Assembly (NCBI GenBank): GCA_914767715.1
Contig: OU612072.1
Span: forward strand, 24,738,001-24,802,000
Reading direction: 5' to 3'
Origin: Membranipora membranacea
Lineage: Eukaryota > Bryozoa > Gymnolaemata > Cheilostomatida > Membraniporidae
DNA: 64,000 nt
Shown: in pieces, positions 60,201 through 64,000 of the stretch
How positions within the stretch are numbered: position 1 is the stretch's first letter
Layout of the letters: every line of letters starts with the position of its first letter
Position numbers and translations under genes: made by a program
Notes under the pieces: model-generated
Databases searched by the model: none
What the model saw: only the letters and a program-made list of their open reading frames with translations
What the model was told of the DNA's origin: nothing

Positions 60201-61489
60201 GCAAGATTTTGGGTCATGAAACATACATGCAATTCTGAACCAATAATAGCTAAGCAGTCTTAGGACCCTCGCGAGGCTTGTGAGGCCAACCTTAGAAGTC
60301 TGATTGCGTTGCGATCCAGTATCGTACAAAAATTAACTGTGAACGATAGGGCGCAGATTTTGTTTCTATATATTATATCTGGACTAGGATTTTATCAAAA
60401 TCTTAGATATTCTGCAATCGATTGTGAACCATAATCTTAAAAGTTTTAAGATTATTGCACAAATGCTGCAACAGTAAAATTTAATGCAATTGTTAGCCAC
60501 AAAGTCTCATGACTGATAGGATTCCTGTTATAGTCTTGAGATTGTGTTCTGAAATTGGCCACCAGGGTTTAGTATGTGCTCAAGATCTGACTGTTTCAGG
60601 CATTCAATTGGTTGGATTCCACTGTCATATATGTATCATCACAACATGTTTGTTGAAACTAGCTGGTTTGCTGCAATCCGTTAGTTTCAACAGAATTTCA
60701 ATATAAGCTACTCGAGTAAAGTTGCAGGGCTGATCAGCGATGGTGTTGAACGTAGACACTTCTGAGAATATCTTTAAAAGATAGTTGATTATATGGTCAC
60801 CATGAGGTCATGCAGAGAGATTTACATTTTAGAAAGGGCCTTGCTAAATATTTGTTAAAGTTACCCCCTGGGAAATTAATTTGATTCTTGCTGGTTACCT
60901 TGCGCTCAAAATCTCACAGAATTGTCAGGATGGAGTTAATTAGCTTCTCTATCATGTAACCAGTACAATTCAGTTAAAAATTAACAGATAATATAGGGTA
61001 ACACAGTGTATGAGGCCTGTAACCCAATCTGGACTTTTTTGCTAAGTTTTAGTACCCATTGTTGTTTGGCTGATGTCTCATGTCCTTTCAAAGCGGCAGT
61101 AGTCTTGGTCCATTTGCCTGCATTCGGAACTGCTCTCCCTTCGCTGGGTACGCCGTGACATGATCAGTGGAAGGGAGCAAATGGAATGCAGGCAATTGGA
61201 TTAAACTAGATCCATATCAAGCCCCAAACAGTTTACAATTTAATAAAAATATTTAATCTCTTACTATATTGTAGACACAGGTTCCTGGAGGGATTCTCAG
61301 TGTTGCCTGACGATACTATGGGTAACCCTAGTAGTATGTTTACTGATGGCTATTATACTATTCAGTGTGGTGTACTGTAAGTTAACCCCGACCTCCTGGA
61401 CGTGTCACTATATCAGAGTACAGTATCGAGCTATCTCTCATCATCTCGACTTCCTCGCATATAAACTGTCCTCCGCCGCTAACAAATAG
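54231..61489 (+). CDS. Consortin-like protein: acidic N-terminus, TPR-like helices, C-terminal membrane anchor
   Basis: Exons: 54231-54483, 54840-54962, 55310-55465, 56945-57056, 59130-59332, 60016-60165, 61275-61489; phases match, 403 residues. The acceptor ends one base before the ATG, so a 5' UTR exon lies upstream. Residues 1-90 are very acidic and disordered. About 95-180 and 200-260 are helical with TPR character (KLDLALDCYLKCIKGIE; CLHKIAEVYHLKEEDEKAIQ; YQLALEFSGKATKLYQKHYG). Residues 265-335 are disordered with a basic RRRRK patch. A single hydrophobic helix at about 345-366 (TILWVTLVVCLLMAIILFSV) and a 37-residue tail end the protein. TPR-like start, lone C-terminal membrane segment and short helical tail recall vertebrate consortin, a trans-Golgi sorting factor for connexins. 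This assignment is by resemblance only. Confidence 0.7.
55650..56708. repeat. 32-bp minisatellite, ~33 copies (intron 3 of the consortin-like gene)
   Basis: The unit is CAGCCTAGCCAGTCCTTAGTGTCCTCCCTACC with few changes. A variant unit with CAGCCTGCACAGTCC occurs at 55681, 56161 and 56641, exactly 480 bases (15 units) apart, which suggests a higher-order repeat. The array is C/T-rich on this strand and lies wholly within the intron. Confidence 0.95.
57057..57225 (+). repeat. ~31-bp repeat carrying copies of the exon 4 splice donor
   Basis: Directly after exon 4, the unit GTATAAACACCAGTAAGTAA / CTCAGTCAGTAA is repeated about five times. Each unit repeats the exon's own 3' border (AAACACCA|GTAAGT): clear copies are at about 57119 and 57211, with a weaker one at 57086. 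Confidence 0.8.
57290..59050 (-). mobile_element. Truncated RTE-like non-LTR retrotransposon (antisense in intron 4)
   Basis: On the minus strand, 59050-58735 encodes the linker region (ETESWWWNEEVQTAV). 58472-57540 is an open reverse-transcriptase frame: YRGIQLLSH, QYGYQKGKST, motif A FMVFVDLEKAYDTIP, motif B LHQGSALSP, catalytic LLFADDLAL. A frameshift at about 57545 leads into KWRELTGVLCDKK and TAIIPALLYGNE. An internal deletion then joins to a MRRKRMQWYGHV end piece. The endonuclease part is missing (5' truncation), so the copy is dead. YRGI, LEKAYD and LHQGSALSP are typical of the RTE group. Confidence 0.85.
57540..58472 (-). pseudogene. Reverse transcriptase fragment of the RTE-like element
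   Basis: 310 open codons cover the complete palm with Asp in FVDLEKAYD and the FADD pair, but the frame is cut off from its N-terminal part (58735-59001) and from its C-terminal part by frameshifts. It is not a host gene; it lies antisense inside an intron. Confidence 0.85.
59333..60015. other. Intron 5 of the consortin-like gene
   Basis: AT-rich intron without recognised repeat or RNA gene. Introns 1 (54484-54839), 2 (54963-55309) and 6 (60166-61274) are similar, except for the MITE in intron 6. Confidence 0.5.
61101..61210. mobile_element. Palindromic MITE, copy 4 (intron 6)
   Basis: AGTCTTGGTCCATTTGCCTG...CATTCGGAACTGCTCTCCCT is mirrored by AGGGAGCAAATGGAATGCAGGCAATTGGATTAAACT. It belongs to the same family as the copies at 18401, 19503 and 22577. 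Confidence 0.7.
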
Positions 61490-63449
61490 TCACCAGAACA
61501 TGGATGGTCCACTTTGCAACCGTGCAGGATGAAAATATTCATGACATTATAGAAATCAGTGACATTGGAAGGAAAATGGAGATTTTCTTAATGATGAGTA
61601 ATGTAATGTGGTCAGTTATCTGATTTGCTGTTAACTGACGACTTTTTTTGACCAGTGGTGGGTCAATCAGACAATGAGATCCAGATCAGAGTCGCTAGGA
61701 TTAGTCTTAAAGACTTTGAACAGACATTCCGGTTCAAACTTTAACAGTTTTCACAAACACGTTGATTTACTCTGGATCTGTCTTAGACTTATCCTGTTTA
61801 TTTAGGCACTTGGCAGTCACAACATTTTACAACAGTAAAGTGTAAATTTTCTCATAACTGACTGTCTAGGAATATGGCGTTTTTGTCTCAACTTACTTTG
61901 ATGAACTTTTCAATCCGTCCCAGTAGTAAGTTGCATGGCCGTATCCAGTCAAAATTTACAAATTATGTGTGTATACATATATATAGTATTCCGTCCCAAA
62001 ACCATCATTTTCTTCTACAAGAGAACAGCATTGCTACTCTTTATACCATCATTTTGTTGGAGTGTTATCTTTCATCTACATATTATATTCCTACCACCTC
62101 TCTCCTTCTCAGCTGGTCTGTCGGAGAGGATGTTTTATTTTAGTTTTTATTACACCATTTTACTATAAACTTTCTCCATTGAACGTTTTACATAACACAA
62201 ATAAATGCCCTCTCAAAAGCGATCCCTGGCGATATTTGCTGTCTTACAAAGAAAAAAACTATTACGTTTAGCTGCCCTCACATAATTGGCTGCCTTAGGC
62301 TTGGTTTTATCGATGAATTTAGGTGATTTAGGTGGAGCAAAATGTATCACTGTGAAGGATCATCTGAGGTGATATGTAGGGCATTATTGGGGGTTAAAGG
62401 TCTTGTATGTTTGGATGACCCTTTAGTGTGGTTATTTAATTATAGTGCTCTAAGGCTGATAACAGATAACAGTGGACTTTGTAATGTTTGAACTACTGCC
62501 AGATTATGAAATCACTGTAAACAGGACAGCTTCGTCCTCATGTGATAAGATAGTATATTAGACTGTGTTCATGAACTCAGTTAGAAGGGTTTGCCATGCG
62601 CTTCAAACCTTAAATTATTGGGATGAGATTTAGAGTCTAGACCAAAATCAAAACAATGGCACAGGCTCAATTCCCAGATAATCTTGTTACTGTGATGAGA
62701 TGATACTGAAGTTGACTTGCTAACGAACTAGCGAAGTAGTACATTTTTGAAGTTATATTATATTATCTATCTATTACTTGTTCGATATTTATTGTCTGTT
62801 TACTGCGATCTTTTCAACAGGACAAGAAGCTTATCATCATCAGGTAAGAGCTCATCAAAAGACATATTTTTTACGTTTTGAAAAGTCCGATGCCATCTCT
62901 TCCTTCCTATTGCTGTCGTACTTTTATTCCTTTCATGCCATGCTCTGCTTTTGGATCGCTCGCTTCTCGGCCTATTGGGTTATGACAGAAGTGTCGCTGC
63001 CATACAGCGATGCAGATGCATCACACCCTCAGCTCAGTATGAGTGTTGGGGCAACTTGCAACTTTCTTGAGGGCCTGTTCAACATGAGTTTTTTCCTGCA
63101 TTGTCTTGCTAAGATAATAATTCCTCTTAAATTTAAACCGCATAAGGGTGAGCCATGCTATGGTAAAATTTTTGCGTAATGCCACTGTTGGTAACCTCTC
63201 AACCATATAAATTATACCCATGCATTATCGTCAAATACAAACAATCTTGCGGTCAATCAATCATGAAAGTAGACTTTTTACTGACACTAATAACAAAGTA
63301 CAAGTAGTACCAGTTCAGCGCTAGCTGCAGCAAGTTGTTTCTCATTGCCGCACTTTATACTATTACTGATCAGTTCTAGTTTAAACAGATTTAACATGGC
63401 TCGACATTTCCTCCTTATTCGCAGGCTCCTTGCTCTGACGTTATCTCCG
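61490..63449. other. 3' UTR and intergenic region
   Basis: AATAAA at 62200-62205 is a possible polyadenylation signal for the consortin-like gene, about 710 bases past its stop. No coding exon was found. A 23-base stretch at 62821-62843 is bordered by a perfect-looking acceptor and donor, but has no supporting context. Confidence 0.45.
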
Positions 63450-63605
63450 ATGGCGCTGAAGTTGGTATCCACACTAGCTCTCCTTGTATTAGCAAGCTTT
63501 GCTTACAAAGTATGGGATAAGACCAAGGTACCCAGTGATGTGGCTCCTGAAGATGTCTGGAAGGTGAAAACTATAGACTTCAGCTGTAGATGTGTGCACA
63601 AAATA
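63450..63605 (+). CDS. First coding exon of a signal-anchored protein (partial; perhaps an AADAC-like hydrolase)
   Basis: The ATG at 63450 opens MALKLVSTLALLVLASFAYK, an N-terminal hydrophobic anchor, followed by VWDKTKVPSDVAPEDVWKVK and FSCRCVHKI, then a strong donor (GTAAGT at 63606) in phase 0. An in-frame ATG at 63396 (MARHFLLIRR) would extend it by 18 residues, but a good acceptor (TTCGCAG, 63424) falls between the two. The short anchor followed by VPxDV...WKV resembles N-termini of arylacetamide-deacetylase-like alpha/beta hydrolases of the ER. No catalytic motif is in view, so this is a guess. The gene continues beyond the right edge; 63606-64000 is intron. Confidence 0.45.
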
Positions 63606-64000
63606 GTAAGTACGACATCCTTGTATGTATAGGGATAGTATATTGCCCAACCACAATATTATCAGCAAATTTTTCTGAATCTGTGCAAACAGCCGATCTG
63701 TGATTCTTTACAATGCATGGATACACTGGTGTAAACTATAGCTTCGTATCAATACACATCTCTCATGGCAAAAATCTACGAGATGCAGCCAATGATCTGA
63801 AGCGTTGGCAATTGGGGCCGGAGGCAAAAGTTGCCTATTCATTATTTTTTAATAGATCTACGTGATCGTTTTTAGCTTTTGTGCAATGGTTCTAACTGAG
63901 AGGAAAATATTTTGATCAAACTTAGGATCTTTCCACATGTTCTTCAATAATTCTGTCATTTTTATGCATCATGCAACCGTTCAAGTGAGCCCAATTTAGC

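Noticed and set aside
62821-62843. 23-base micro-exon bounded by CAACAG and GTAAGAG
   Set aside because: Possible 5' UTR exon of the rightmost gene, but no coding or comparative support.
1-64000. CRISPR array or prokaryotic operon structure
   Set aside because: Repeats are tandem minisatellites without unique spacers, and the genes are intron-rich and eukaryotic.

Overview
The window is nuclear DNA of an animal, almost certainly a marine invertebrate. Genes are split into many short exons by long AT-rich introns with canonical GT/AG borders and occasional GC donors. The products (chitin-binding secreted protein, tripartite-motif beta-propeller protein, BATF/Fos-type bZIP factor, consortin-like membrane protein) are animal families. 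Non-coding DNA is full of SINEs, non-LTR retrotransposons, palindromic MITE-like elements and minisatellites. Chitin-binding and expanded TRIM-type families point towards a lophotrochozoan or a basal deuterostome, but the species cannot be named from this sequence.

Layout. 1-2826 (+): last exons of a single-pass Ig-like membrane protein. 4866-7488 (-): complete small secreted chitin-binding type-2 protein. 7989-9773: a 1.8 kb non-autonomous element with long terminal inverted repeats. 11914-14589 (+): intact 891-codon non-LTR retrotransposon polyprotein. 15354-33915 (+): one 19-exon gene of about 1132 codons for an unrecognised, largely disordered protein, its introns holding several mobile or palindromic elements. 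37220-37673 (-): truncated duplicate of the RING exon of the next gene. 38707-44091 (-): RING/B-box/coiled-coil/beta-propeller protein, 622 aa. 45595-52968 (-): BATF/Fos-like bZIP factor, 301 aa. 54231-61489 (+): consortin-like protein with a C-terminal membrane anchor, 403 aa, with a 1.06 kb minisatellite and an antisense RTE-like retrotransposon fragment in its introns. 63450-63605 (+): first coding exon of a probable signal-anchored protein that continues past the right edge.

Exon models were assembled by hand; in every multi-exon model the intron phases match at every junction and no internal stop remains. I see no operon-like or defence-like system here: the genes look unrelated in function, and the unusual material is in the repeats, in two GC-AG introns, in a broken TRIM duplication and in a few strong hairpins.
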